From contig NZ_SOZH01000009.1 in NCBI RefSeq assembly GCF_004519295.1, positions 124,001-188,000 of the forward strand: a stretch of DNA of 64,000 nucleotides, in the 5' to 3' direction. Both the position numbers and the translations under genes were made by a program. Positions 53,578 through 62,780 of the stretch are shown piece after piece; positions within the stretch are counted from its first letter, which is position 1, and each line of letters starts with the position of its first letter. The DNA is from Cellulosimicrobium funkei (lineage in GTDB: Bacteria; Actinomycetota; Actinomycetes; Actinomycetales; Cellulomonadaceae). Below the pieces are notes generated by a model. The model was not told where the DNA came from and searched no databases. It saw nothing but the letters and a program-made list of their open reading frames with translations.

Positions 53578-53629
53578 AGTTGACGGTACAACTTTAGCGG
53601 CGTACGGTGTTAGTTGTAGCAACAACTAA
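53578..53629. promoter_or_regulatory. Two MarR operator candidates
   Basis: AGTTG-N6-CAACT occurs twice (53578-53593 and 53612-53627), the second extended to TTAGTTGT-N4-ACAACTAA. The sites are 34 bp apart, about three helical turns, in the divergent region. Confidence 0.7.
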
Positions 53630-53667
53630 TAGCCGACCGTCGGGCCGGCGGAGGAAGGGAAGCCACC

Positions 53668-54270
53668 ATGAGCAGCATCACCATCATCGGCGCCGGGAAC
53701 ATGGGCTCGGCCATCGCCGGTCTCGCGCTCGCCGCGGGCAGCCAGGTGCAGGTCCTGACCCGTGAGGCCACCGAGGTCGACCCGCGCGTCACGGCGGGCA
53801 CCGTCGGCGACGAGATCACCGGCGACGTCGTCGTGCTCGCGCTCCCGTACGGGGCGCTCGACGACGTCCTCGGCGCCTACGAGGGCCGCCTCGACGGCAA
53901 GGTCCTCGTCGACATCACCAACCCGCTCGACTTCGCGACGTTCGACTCCCTCGTCGTGCCCGACGGCTCGTCGGCCGCGGCGCAGATCCAGGAGCGCGTC
54001 CCGGGCGCGCGCGTCCTCAAGGCGTTCAACACGAACTTCGCGGCGACGCTCGCCACCGGCCAGGTCGGGCCGCTCGTGACGACGGTCCTCGTCGCGGGCG
54101 ACGACGCCGACGCGAAGGCCGCCCTCGCGGGCGCCGTGTCCGGGGTCCGCGTCGTCGACGCCGGCTCGCTGAAGCGCGCGCACGAGCTCGAGGCTCTCGG
54201 TTTCCTGCAGCTCACGCTCGCGGCGGGGGAGAAGACCTCCTGGACGACGGGCTTCGCGCTCGCCGAGTGA
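53668..54270 (+). CDS. NAD(P)-binding reductase of the NADPH-dependent F420 reductase-like family
   Basis: 200 aa. N-terminal Rossmann fold IIGAGNMGSAIAGLALAAG (about residues 6-24), VVVLALPYGALDDVL, LVDITNPLDFATF, GARVLKAFNTNFAATLA and an end domain (LKRAHELEALGFLQLTLA). The family (F420_oxidored, PF03807) includes NADPH:F420 oxidoreductases and small quinone/dinucleotide-related proteins; the shorter length favours the general stress-related subgroup. Expression is probably governed by the divergent MarR protein. Confidence 0.85.
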   Translation: MSSITIIGAGNMGSAIAGLALAAGSQVQVLTREATEVDPRVTAGTVGDEITGDVVVLALPYGALDDVLGAYEGRLDGKVLVDITNPLDFATFDSLVVPDGSSAAAQIQERVPGARVLKAFNTNFAATLATGQVGPLVTTVLVAGDDADAKAALAGAVSGVRVVDAGSLKRAHELEALGFLQLTLAAGEKTSWTTGFALAE

Positions 54271-54281
54271 CCCCGCCCGCT

Positions 54282-54335
54282 CACGCACGACGGCGGCCGG
54301 CCACCCCTGGGGGTGGCCGGCCGCCGTCGTGCGTG
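54282..54335. terminator. 26-bp perfect hairpin between convergent genes
   Basis: Perfectly complementary 26-nt arms (54282-54307, 54310-54335) with only 2 nt between. Serves both the reductase and TetR genes as a terminator. Confidence 0.75.
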
Positions 54336-54340
54336 GTGCG

Positions 54341-55357
54341 TCAGCCGCGCGCCTTCTCGACGGCCGCGCGGGCCGCCTCGTGCTCCGCCTTCTGGGCGTC
54401 CCGCAGGGCCTTCTCCAGCTCGCGCACCTTCTTCTGCGCCTCGCGCACGCGCCGCTCCGCGTCGCGCCGCCGGAGCGTCGCCTTCTTGACCCGCGCGTCC
54501 TTGACGTGCACCGCGACCTCGACGGGCGCGACGGCGTCCCGCGGGTCCGTCGCCGGTGCGGGTTCCGTGACCGTGGTGGGCTGCCGCCCGGGCGCGCGGC
54601 CCGCGCCGGGCGCCCCGGCGGCCCGCGCGTCGACGTAGACGGCGATCCCGTCGAGCACCCGCTCCAGGCCCCACGCGGTGTCGTCGATCTCGCCCTCGCC
54701 CGCGTACGTGCCGGCCTCGACGAGCGGGCGCAGGTAGGGGAACCGCACCTCGTCCACGAGCCCGCGCAGCGCGTCGGCCCACGCGCCGCCCTGGACCGCC
54801 TCGTCGCCCCCGGCCGCCGCGACGGCGCGCGCGAGGTCGGTCTGCAGCCGCGCCGCGTTCCGGGCGTACCCGCTGACGAGGAGGATGACGGACATCTTCT
54901 CCTCGTCGTCGAGCGGCGTGGACCGCAGCGCGCGCAGCCCGGCGTCCGCGCCGCGCAGGTTGTTCGGCGTGAGCGGCGCGCCGGTCACGGGGATGTCGAG
55001 GAACCACGGGTGCGACGCGAACACCGCCATCGTGAACTGCGCCCACTCGCGCAGCTCGGTGCGCCAGTCGGCGGGCTCGTGCGCGGGCGGGTACTCGACG
55101 TCGAGCGCGGCCTCCTGCATGAGGAGCAGCAGGTCGTCCTTGCTCGTGACGTACCGGTAGAGCGACATCGTCGTGAAGCCGAGGCTCTGCGCGACCTTCG
55201 CCATGGACACGGCCCCGAGCCCGTCGGCGTCGGCGAGCTCGATGGCCGCGTCGACGATCCGCTCGATGCTCAGCTCGCGCTTGGGCGCGCGCTCGGGGCG
55301 TTCGGCCACGCCCCACGCGAGCGCGAGCCGGGGCGGGAGGTCGGGTGCGTCCGTCAT
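54341..55357 (-). CDS. TetR-family regulator with C-terminal coiled-coil extension
   Basis: 338 aa, longer than the usual ~200-250. TetR HTH at about residues 30-75 (SIERIVDAAIELADADGLGAVSMAKVAQSLGFTTMSLYRYVTSKDDLL), a TetR_C_1-like ligand domain (FASHPWFLDIPVTGAPLTPNNLRG) and, after a Pro/Ala linker near 260, a charged heptad-like helix (ERRVREAQKKVRELEKALRDAQKAEHEAARAAVEKARG). The extra helix may add an oligomerisation contact. The Drr-type exporter genes lie directly upstream on the same strand and are likely targets. Confidence 0.9.
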   Translation of the reverse strand: MTDAPDLPPRLALAWGVAERPERAPKRELSIERIVDAAIELADADGLGAVSMAKVAQSLGFTTMSLYRYVTSKDDLLLLMQEAALDVEYPPAHEPADWRTELREWAQFTMAVFASHPWFLDIPVTGAPLTPNNLRGADAGLRALRSTPLDDEEKMSVILLVSGYARNAARLQTDLARAVAAAGGDEAVQGGAWADALRGLVDEVRFPYLRPLVEAGTYAGEGEIDDTAWGLERVLDGIAVYVDARAAGAPGAGRAPGRQPTTVTEPAPATDPRDAVAPVEVAVHVKDARVKKATLRRRDAERRVREAQKKVRELEKALRDAQKAEHEAARAAVEKARG

Positions 55358-55424
55358 GGCTTCATCCTCCCCGACGGTGCCCGGACGTGGTCGCAGCCCT
55401 GCCGAGCAGGCCCTCCCGGTGGCG

Positions 55425-55480
55425 CGAGCAGGTGGTCGTGGTGCGTCCTGTCGACCGGACGCACCAGGACCACCTGCTCG
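55425..55480. repeat. 24-bp palindromic element in the TetR/ABC gap
   Basis: Arms 55425-55448 and 55457-55480 pair over 24 nt with one mismatch, loop 8 nt. The outer end (GCCGAGCA on one strand) matches the outer end of the elements at 29806 and 31969, but the inner arm sequence differs. Confidence 0.7.
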
Positions 55481-55531
55481 GCCGCGCGGGGGTGGGGGCG
55501 GGGGTGGGTGGGAGAGAGGGGCGGAGGGGGG

Positions 55532-56353
55532 TCAGCAGGCGGTCCGCCGGCGGTAGAGCAGGGAGCCGGCGGTGCAGCTCGCGACGAGGAAGCCGGCGAG
55601 CCACGCGACGGCCGTGAGGGCCGTCGACGCGTCGGGCGCGCCCGCGAGCAGCCCGCGGAACGTCTCGATGACCGGCGTGAACGGCTGGTTCTCGGCGAAC
55701 CCGTGCAGCCACGACGGCATGGTGTCGATCGGGACGAACCCCGAGCTGAGGTAGGGCACGAACAGGAAGAGGAAGTTCACGGACTGCGACGCCTCGACGC
55801 TCAGCACGAGGCCGAGCGCCACGCTCAGCCACGTGAACGTCAGCACGGCGAGGACCCCGAACGCGACGAGCCCCGCCCAGTCGGCCGGCCCGGCGTCGGG
55901 CCGGAAGCCGAGCGCGAGCGCGACACCGACGACCACGACGGCGGACGCGAGGTTGCGCACGACGCTCGCCACGACGTGCCCCCACAGCGCGGACGGCCCG
56001 AAGATCGGCAGGGTCTTGAACCGGTCGATCGTGCCGGACGTCATGTCCTGCGCGACGCCGACCGCGGCCGTCGCGGAGCCGAACCCCAGGCACATCACGA
56101 GCACGCCGGGCACGACGTAGTCGATGTAGTCGTCCCCGCCGATCGCCCCGCCGAAGATGACGACGAAGACGAGCATGATCATCACCGGCAGCGCGAAGGC
56201 CGTGACGAGCCCGTCGACGCTGCGCAGCTGGCGGCGGGTCTCGCGGCCGACCATCGTGCGGACGTCGCGCGCCGCGGTGGCCGGGGTCTGCCGCGCGCGC
56301 GGCCGCGTGGTGCGGGACGGCCGGGGCAGCGTGGTCGTGGGTGCGGCGCTCAT
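55532..56353 (-). CDS. ABC-2 type exporter permease (DrrB-like)
   Basis: 273 aa. N-terminal basic cytoplasmic region, then six membrane segments: VDGLVTAFALPVMIMLVFVVIFGGAI, YVVPGVLVMCLGFGSATAAVGVAQDMTSGTIDRFKTLPI (the classic ABC-2 membrane motif), SAVVVVGVALALGF, VLAVLTFTWLSVALGLVLSV, FLFVPYLSSGFVPIDTMPSWL. It pairs with the ATPase encoded just upstream (4-nt overlap). Such pairs export drugs or lipids; the natural substrate is unknown. Confidence 0.93.
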   Translation of the reverse strand: MSAAPTTTLPRPSRTTRPRARQTPATAARDVRTMVGRETRRQLRSVDGLVTAFALPVMIMLVFVVIFGGAIGGDDYIDYVVPGVLVMCLGFGSATAAVGVAQDMTSGTIDRFKTLPIFGPSALWGHVVASVVRNLASAVVVVGVALALGFRPDAGPADWAGLVAFGVLAVLTFTWLSVALGLVLSVEASQSVNFLFLFVPYLSSGFVPIDTMPSWLHGFAENQPFTPVIETFRGLLAGAPDASTALTAVAWLAGFLVASCTAGSLLYRRRTAC

Positions 56354-57297
56354 CGGGCGCCCTCCTTCCGGGTCAGGGCGAGGAACACGTCGTCGAGCGT
56401 GGGCCGCACGACGCTGACCCCCACGACCGCGAGCGCGTGGGCGTCGGCGGCCGCGAGCACGTCGCGGATGGTGCGGACGGGGTCGTCGCTCGGTGCGGTG
56501 AGCGAGAGGTCCTTCGCGTCGGCCGTGGGGCGGGCCAGGCCGATCGAGGGCGCGAGCCCGACGGCGGCGGCCAGGCTCTCCCGGTCGTCGAACGCCACGC
56601 GCACGTGGTCGCCCGCGACGAGCGCCTTGAGCTCGGCGGCCGTGCCCCGCGCCGCGACGCGGCCGTCGTGCAGGACGGCGATCGTGTCGGCCAGGCGGTC
56701 GGCCTCCTCCAGGTACTGGGTCGTCAGCAGGACGGTCGTCCCGTCGGCGGCGAGGCCCCGCACGACCTCCCAGAGCTGCGCGCGCGACGCCGGGTCGAGG
56801 CCCGTCGTCGGCTCGTCGAGCACGAGCACCGACGGGTCGGCCACGAGGCTGATCGCGAGGTCGAGGCGGCGGCGCATGCCGCCCGAGTAGGTCCCGACCC
56901 GCCGGTCCGCGGCGTCGGTGAGGTCGAAGCGCTCGAGCAGCGCGGCGGCGCGCGGGCGCACCGCCCGGCGGGGGAGGTGCGCGAGCTCGCCCATCATCAC
57001 GAGGTTCTCGCGGCCCGTCTGGAACTCGTCCACCGACGCGTACTGGCCCGTGAGCGCGATGGTCTCGCGCACCCGGGCGGCGTCGTGCACGACGTCGGCG
57101 CCCGCGACGCGGGCCGTGCCGCGGTCGGGCCGGACGAGGGTCGTGAGGATGTTGACGGTCGTCGTCTTGCCCGCGCCGTTGGGCCCCAGCAGCGCGAAGA
57201 TCTCGCCGCGGCGCACGGTCAGGTCGACGCCGCGCAGCACGGCGTGGTCGCCGTAGGACTTCTCCAACCCCTGCGCGGCGATCATCGGTCCGGTCAT
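56350..57297 (-). CDS. ABC exporter ATPase (DrrA-like)
   Basis: 315 aa from ATG 57297 with a GAGAAGGAG site. Walker A LLGPNGAGKTTTVNIL, Q-loop QYASVDEFQTGRENL, signature YSGGMRRRLDLAISL, Walker B VLVLDEPTTGLDP, H-loop region replaced by LLTTQYLEEADRL (Gln at the switch position, as in DrrA), and the DrrA C-terminal domain (VVRPTLDDVFLALT). Daunorubicin-resistance type. Coupled to the permease by ATGA overlap. Controlled most likely through the repeats at 57325-57377. Confidence 0.93.
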   Translation of the reverse strand: MTGPMIAAQGLEKSYGDHAVLRGVDLTVRRGEIFALLGPNGAGKTTTVNILTTLVRPDRGTARVAGADVVHDAARVRETIALTGQYASVDEFQTGRENLVMMGELAHLPRRAVRPRAAALLERFDLTDAADRRVGTYSGGMRRRLDLAISLVADPSVLVLDEPTTGLDPASRAQLWEVVRGLAADGTTVLLTTQYLEEADRLADTIAVLHDGRVAARGTAAELKALVAGDHVRVAFDDRESLAAAVGLAPSIGLARPTADAKDLSLTAPSDDPVRTIRDVLAAADAHALAVVGVSVVRPTLDDVFLALTRKEGAR

Positions 57298-57324
57298 CGC
57301 CTTCTCCTTCTCCGTCGGCCGTTC

Positions 57325-57377
57325 GTGTGCGGCGCACACTGTTTGTGTGCGCCGTAAACTGTGTGTACACCATAAAC
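57325..57377. promoter_or_regulatory. Cluster of repeat operators upstream of the Drr-type exporter
   Basis: GTGTGC-N3-GCACAC palindrome (57325-57339), then a direct repeat TGTGTGCGCCGTAAAC (57344-57359) and TGTGTACACCATAAAC (57362-57377), 13 of 16 identical, 18 bp apart. The second copy holds the palindrome GTGTACAC. Probable TetR binding region. Confidence 0.6.
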
Positions 57378-57436
57378 ACCGGCGCGAGTGGGGGTCAAGG
57401 GTCGAGGAGGCGCTTCGGGGGAGAGGGGCCTCGCGC

Positions 57437-58765
57437 TCAGCCCGCGCGACGACGGGGAGCGCCGGTGAGGACCAGCCCGATCCCGGTCATCACCACGAGC
57501 GCACCCAGCACGACGGCGACCGGCACCGTCCACGTCCCCGTCGCCGTCTGCAGCGCCCCGGCCGCGGTGGGCGCGACGGCGGCCAGGCAGTACCCGACGG
57601 ACTGCACCGTCGCCGACGCCTGCCGGCCGCGCCGGACCGTCGGGTACCGCTGGGCGACGAGCGTGAAGATCACGACGAAGTTCGCCGCCTGGGCGACGCC
57701 CGCGGCGGACGCCCACACCGCCCAGAGCCCCGGCGCGACGAGCAGCCCCACGGGCAGCGTCAGCCACAGCACCGCGATCCCGACGAACGTCTGCCGCAGG
57801 CTGAGGCGGCGCGCGGCGAGCGGCACCGCGAGACCGCCGACGATCGCGAAGCCCTGGAACAGCGACGCCGCGCCGCCCGACGCCGAGCGCGGGATGCCCG
57901 CGAGGTCCTCGAGGATCAGCGGCAGCCACGCCGTGAGCGCGTAGAAGCTCGACGACTGGAGCGCGAACATCGCGCACAGCCACCACGTGAACGGCGTCGC
58001 GAGCACGTGGCGCTCGCGGGCCGTCGTCGGGTCGGTGCCCGTGACGCCCTCCGCCGCAGCCGCCGCCAGCGCGTCCGCCTCGGCCGCATCCCCGGCCGCC
58101 CCGGCCTTCGTCTCCGATGCCGCCGGGCCGGGCACGGTCTCCGCCGACACGCCCCGGGGCTCGCGCGCCTCGCGCGGCACCGCGCGCAGCCACCACACGA
58201 GCGCGACGACCGCGAGCACCGACCACGACGCGAGCGCCCAGCGCCAGCCGACGGCGTCCGCGAGCGGGGCGGTGAGCGCCGTCGTCGCGACGGTCCCGAC
58301 GTTGATCGCCGCCGTGTACAGGCCCGTCACCGTCGCGACGTGGCCGGGGAAGTCGCGCTGGGCGATCATCGGCACCGCGAGGTTCGCCGTCGTGATGCCG
58401 AGCCCGAGGAGCACCGTGCCCGCGAACGTCCCGGCCGCGCCGAGCGCCGCGAGGTCCGCCGAGCGCAGGACCGTCCCCGCGACGATCAGCGCGAGCGCGA
58501 CGGCGATCGCCGTCCGCAGCGACGACCGCCCGAGCAGGCCCGCGACGGCGGGCGTCGCGAGCGCGAAGCACAGCACCGGGATGCCGGTGAGCAGGCCCGC
58601 CGCGGCGGCGGTGAGGTCGAGGTCGGCCGCGACGTCCGCGACGACGGGCGGGAGCGCCGTGAGCGGTGCCCGCAGGTTGACGGCCACGAGCAGCACGGCG
58701 ACCAGCAGGACCCCGTCGATCCCGCCGCGGAACGTGCTCGGGCGGGGCGGCCGTGACGACGGCAT
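57437..58765 (-). CDS. MFS transporter, CynX/NimT type
   Basis: 442 aa, about 12 membrane segments. VLLVAVLLVAVNLRAPLTALPPVVADVAADLDLTAAAAGLLTGIPVLCFALATPAVAGLLGR is characteristic of the CynX/NimT family (N-R-A-P in TM1), which includes cyanate and 2-nitroimidazole carriers. FTWWLCAMFALQSSSFYALTAWLPLIL begins the second half, after a long Ala/Glu-rich central loop. It lies 63 nt downstream of the MarR gene in the same direction, forming a MarR/efflux pair. Confidence 0.9.
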   Translation of the reverse strand: MPSSRPPRPSTFRGGIDGVLLVAVLLVAVNLRAPLTALPPVVADVAADLDLTAAAAGLLTGIPVLCFALATPAVAGLLGRSSLRTAIAVALALIVAGTVLRSADLAALGAAGTFAGTVLLGLGITTANLAVPMIAQRDFPGHVATVTGLYTAAINVGTVATTALTAPLADAVGWRWALASWSVLAVVALVWWLRAVPREAREPRGVSAETVPGPAASETKAGAAGDAAEADALAAAAAEGVTGTDPTTARERHVLATPFTWWLCAMFALQSSSFYALTAWLPLILEDLAGIPRSASGGAASLFQGFAIVGGLAVPLAARRLSLRQTFVGIAVLWLTLPVGLLVAPGLWAVWASAAGVAQAANFVVIFTLVAQRYPTVRRGRQASATVQSVGYCLAAVAPTAAGALQTATGTWTVPVAVVLGALVVMTGIGLVLTGAPRRRAG

Positions 58766-58828
58766 CGGGCGGGGACCTCCGGGTGCGGGCGCGTGCGGCG
58801 ACGCCCGCCCGGTCGTCCGGGCCGTCGG

Positions 58829-59329
58829 TCAGTCGTCGAACTGTCCTCCGACTGTACGCAGGAGCGCCGCGAGCGCAGGTCGCTCGCCCGGCTCGAGCGC
58901 GTCGAGGATGCGGGCCTCGACGGCGAGGAGGTCGGTCATCGCCGTGTCCACGCGCTCCAGGCCCTCGGGCGTGAGCTCGACGAGCACGCCGCGCCGGTCG
59001 TCGGGCGAGCGGCGGCGCACGACCAGCCCGCGCTCCTCGAGCCGGTCGATGCGGTTCGTCATGGTCCCGCTCGTCACGAGCGTCTGGGTGACGAGCGCCC
59101 CGGGGGAGAGGCGGTACGGCTCGCCGGCGCGGCGCAGCGCGGACAGGACGTCGAACTCCCACGTCTCCAGGTGCCCGCGCGCGAACGCCGTGCGCCGCGC
59201 CCGGTCCAGGTGCCGGGCGAGCCGGTCGACCCGGGAGAACACGGTGAGCGGCTCGACGTCGAGGTCCGGCCGCTCGCGCTGCCACGCCGCGACGATGCGG
59301 TCGACCTCGTCCTCGTGCTGCTGGTCCAT
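58829..59329 (-). CDS. MarR-family transcriptional regulator controlling the MFS gene
   Basis: 166 aa from ATG 59329. MarR core: RHLDRARRTAFARGHLETWEFDVLSALRRAGEPYRLSPGALVTQTLVTSGTMTNRIDRLEERGLVVRRRSPDDRRGVLVELTPEGLERV, with the DDRRGVLVELT wing and SGTMTNRIDRLE recognition helix. A 17-bp palindrome (59357) lies 28 bp upstream. The frame is open far upstream because the 21-bp repeats keep all frames free of stops; that region is not coding. Acts with the MFS gene as a ligand-inducible efflux operon. Confidence 0.92.
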   Translation of the reverse strand: MDQQHEDEVDRIVAAWQRERPDLDVEPLTVFSRVDRLARHLDRARRTAFARGHLETWEFDVLSALRRAGEPYRLSPGALVTQTLVTSGTMTNRIDRLEERGLVVRRRSPDDRRGVLVELTPEGLERVDTAMTDLLAVEARILDALEPGERPALAALLRTVGGQFDD

Positions 59330-59356
59330 GACGCGAGGGTACTCGACGTGTCTCGA

Positions 59357-59373
59357 CGTCAAGACTCTTGACG
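59357..59373. promoter_or_regulatory. MarR operator palindrome
   Basis: CGTCAAGA-C-TCTTGACG, a perfect 17-bp inverted repeat of the TCAAGA/TCTTGA class bound by many MarR proteins, 28 bp before the marR start. Confidence 0.65.
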
Positions 59374-59414
59374 GCTCGCCGGTCGTCGCGGCGCGTCGCA
59401 AGACCCGCCGCCGC

Positions 59415-59540
59415 GAGGTAGAGCCCTGGCCCCGCGAGGTAGAGCCGCTGTCCGCCGAGGTAGAGCCGTGGTCCCGCGAGGTAGAGCCGTGGTCCCGCGA
59501 GGTAGAGCCGCTGTCCGCCGAGGTAGAGGCGTGGTCGCGC
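59415..59540. repeat. 21-bp tandem repeat array, forward block (6 units)
   Basis: GAGGTAGAG begins at 59415, 59436, 59457, 59478, 59499 and 59520, an exact 21-bp step. Unit core is GAGGTAGAGCC followed by a variable G/C segment of two types (GTGGTCCCGC or GCTGTCCGCC; first copy CTGGCCCCGC). No gene is supported here. Part of the 407-bp gap between marR and the exporter genes. Confidence 0.9.
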
Positions 59541-59622
59541 GGGCCGTGCCTGGGCGCGCACCTACCAGGGCGACACGAGCACGGGGTGGGGCGACCCACC
59601 GTCGTCGACCACCGGACCTGGC

Positions 59623-59715
59623 CTCGACCTCGCCGAACCCGGGCTCTACCTCGCCGAACCGAAGGTCTACCTCGGCGGACCAGGCCTCTACCTCGACGAA
59701 CCGCGCCTCTACCTC
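59623..59715. repeat. 21-bp tandem repeat array, inverted block (5 units)
   Basis: CTCTACCTC (the reverse complement of the first array's core) begins at 59644, 59686 and 59707, with variants GTCTACCTC at 59665 and CTCGACCTC at 59623. The 21-bp step is kept exactly. Individual units match reverse-complemented units of the first block at about 17 of 21 positions. The array ends about 20 bp from the exporter permease stop. Confidence 0.88.
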
Positions 59716-59736
59716 GGCGGGCGGGGCGGCCCCCCG

Positions 59737-60941
59737 TCAGGACGTGCGCAGCGCGTCCGTGAGCTTGACGCGGGCGCCGGTGCGCAGGACGGCGTTGGAG
59801 TAGATCTTCGCCGCGAGCCACACGAGGAGGGGGATGACCGCCACGGAGAGGCCCAGCGCGACGAGGGCCTCCCACGTCTCGGCGCTGCCGAGCGCGATGC
59901 GGACCGGCATGAGCAGCGGCGAGCACAGCGGCACGTACGACAGCCAGACGACGAGCGGGTTGTCCGGCGCCCACGGCGCGACGGAGACGCCCACGATGTA
60001 CGGCACGATCATGAGGAACGTGACGGGCGTGGTCACCGCGCCGACGTCCTCCTGGCGCGACACCAGCGCGCCGAGGCCGGCCATGAGCAGCGCGTAGCTG
60101 ACGAAGCCGACGACGAACCACACGAGCGCCCAGGCGGCTGCGGTCCCGAGGTCGATCGTCGAGGTGTCGACGAGGCCGAGGCCGAGCGCGGTCCCGACGC
60201 CCGCGAGCACGACGAGCGCGACCTGCCCCAGCCCGACGAGGCCGATGCCGAGGACCTTGCCGGCCATGAGCTGCCACGGGCGCACGGTCGAGAGCAGGAG
60301 CTCGACGACGCGGCTCGTCTTCTCCTCGACGACGCCCTGCGCGATGAGCTGGCCGCTGATCATGATGGCCATGAAGAGCAGGATGCCGGTGACCAGGCCG
60401 GTGACGTAGCGCGCCGGGTCGAACTCGCTCGGCTCGCCGATGGTGCGCACGTCCGGCGCGGCGGTCGCGACGTCGCCCGCGACCTGGGCGGGGTCGCCCC
60501 CGAGGCTCGCGACGGCGTCGGACAGCGCGGTCTGCTGGGCGAGCGTGGTGAAGACGGCCGTGAGGCCCGACGACAGCTCGGTGTCGACGACGACCGTGGG
60601 GGAGCCGACGCTCCCGGTGACGAGCGCGTCGAGGTCGCCGTCGCGCACCTGGGCCTCGCCCGCGGCGTCGTCCGCGACGTCGACGGTCTCGACGTCGGTC
60701 CCGAGCGTGCTCCCCGTGGTCTCGATCGCCTCGGCGAGCGCCGCGGTCTGCGGCGTGACCCCCACGCGCTCGGCGCTCGGGCCCGACCCGTTCGCGAGGT
60801 TGAGCACGACCCCGCCGAGCACGACGGCGCCGACGAGGATCACGGTCAGCCACACGAACGACTTGGAGCGCAGCCGCGTCATGATCTCGCGGCCCGCGAC
60901 GAGGCGGATCGCGCCCCAGGACGTCAACGAGGTCCCCGTGC

Positions 60942-60945
<4 letters not shown>
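59737..60945 (-). CDS. ABC exporter permease, NatB/ABC-2 type
   Basis: 402 aa. TM1 (FVWLTVILVGAVVLGGVVLNL) is followed by a large extracytoplasmic domain (about residues 50-165) and five further membrane segments: VTGLVTGILLFMAIMISGQLIAQGVVEEKTSRVVELLLSTVRPWQLMAGKVLGIG (NatB motif), LVVLAGVGTALGL, AWALVWFVVGFVSYALLMAGLGALVS, PVTFLMIVPYIVGV. NatB-type permeases export sodium or antibiotics. It overlaps the ATPase gene by 4 nt. Substrate unknown. Confidence 0.92.
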
Positions 60946-61904
<959 letters not shown>

Positions 61905-62008
61905 GCGTTCCACACAACCACGCGCGAGCGCGCGCGGCACGGGACAGATGTCACGTCCTGGCCGTGCGGGAGCAGGGGGTGCGCCCCTGCCGAGGTCGGG
62001 CCCGCCGG

Positions 62009-62692
62009 TCAGCCGAGGTGCTCGTCGCGCACCGTGGGCAGCGTCCGCGCGGCCCGCACGGCGAGGCGCAGCATCGTCCCGGTCGCCTCGTCGACGGCTG
62101 CGGCGTCGTCGCGCCGGACGGCGTCGAGCGAGACCCAGAGCAGCTCGCGGGCGAGCGCGGCGTCCTGCTCGTCGAGCCGACCGGACACCGACTCGACGGC
62201 GCTCATCGCGACGAGCACGCGCATCACGGCCGACGTCGGGGGCGCGACGCGCACGCGCCGGATCTCCACGGCCCGGCGCAGCGCGCGACGCTCGACCCGC
62301 GTGAGGCGCGGGCCCGTCACGTGCAGGAGCACGACGGTGAGGAGCGCGGCCACGAGCCCGAGGACGGCGGCGAGGAGCAGGGTCTCGGGCGCCGCCAGGT
62401 GCCGCCCGGCGACCAGGGCGGCGAGCGCGGTCGTCACGCCCGCGACGAGACCGACCCGCACCACGTCGACCGACGCACGCCACTCCGCGTGCCGGCGCAC
62501 CCGGTCGAGCTCGTAGGGCGTGAGGCCCGGGACCAGCACGTCGGTGCGCTGGACGACGCGCGCGGGCGCGCCCGGGACGTCGCCCTGCAGACACCGTGCG
62601 GTCGTCCAGGTCACGTACCCCCAGACCGTGGGACGGATCTCGTCCCGTGGGTCGCCGTACTCCTGGTCGGCCGACCGGTCGTGCCCGTGCAT
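62009..62692 (-). CDS. Membrane protein of unknown function, two predicted helices
   Basis: 227 aa, family not recognised. Hydrophilic N-terminal part (EIRPTVWGYVTWTTARCLQGD), two adjacent membrane segments at about 79-97 and 104-124 (VGLVAGVTTALAALVAG; LLLAAVLGLVAALLTVVLLHV), then a helical cytoplasmic domain rich in Arg/Ala (RRALRRAVEIRRVRV ... LDEQDAALARELLWVSLDAVRRDDAAAVDEATGTMLRLAVRAART). The start is uncertain. It is an isolated gene between the exporter and the TetR gene. Confidence 0.6.
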   Translation of the reverse strand: MHGHDRSADQEYGDPRDEIRPTVWGYVTWTTARCLQGDVPGAPARVVQRTDVLVPGLTPYELDRVRRHAEWRASVDVVRVGLVAGVTTALAALVAGRHLAAPETLLLAAVLGLVAALLTVVLLHVTGPRLTRVERRALRRAVEIRRVRVAPPTSAVMRVLVAMSAVESVSGRLDEQDAALARELLWVSLDAVRRDDAAAVDEATGTMLRLAVRAARTLPTVRDEHLG

Positions 62693-62780
62693 CCGCTGCC
62701 CCGCTTCGTCGTTCTGCTCTGCCGCCAGAGAGACGGGCTGACCCCGCTGTCATGACGCGGGTTCGGGGAGCGGATCTGCG

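Noticed and set aside
59400-59560. Heptad-repeat protein coded by the 21-bp arrays
   Set aside because: All frames stay open simply because 21 is a multiple of three; frames lack a start with a ribosome-binding site and run into other genes' shadows.
59415-59715. CRISPR array
   Set aside because: Units are 21 bp end to end with no unique spacers, and no cas genes are in the window.
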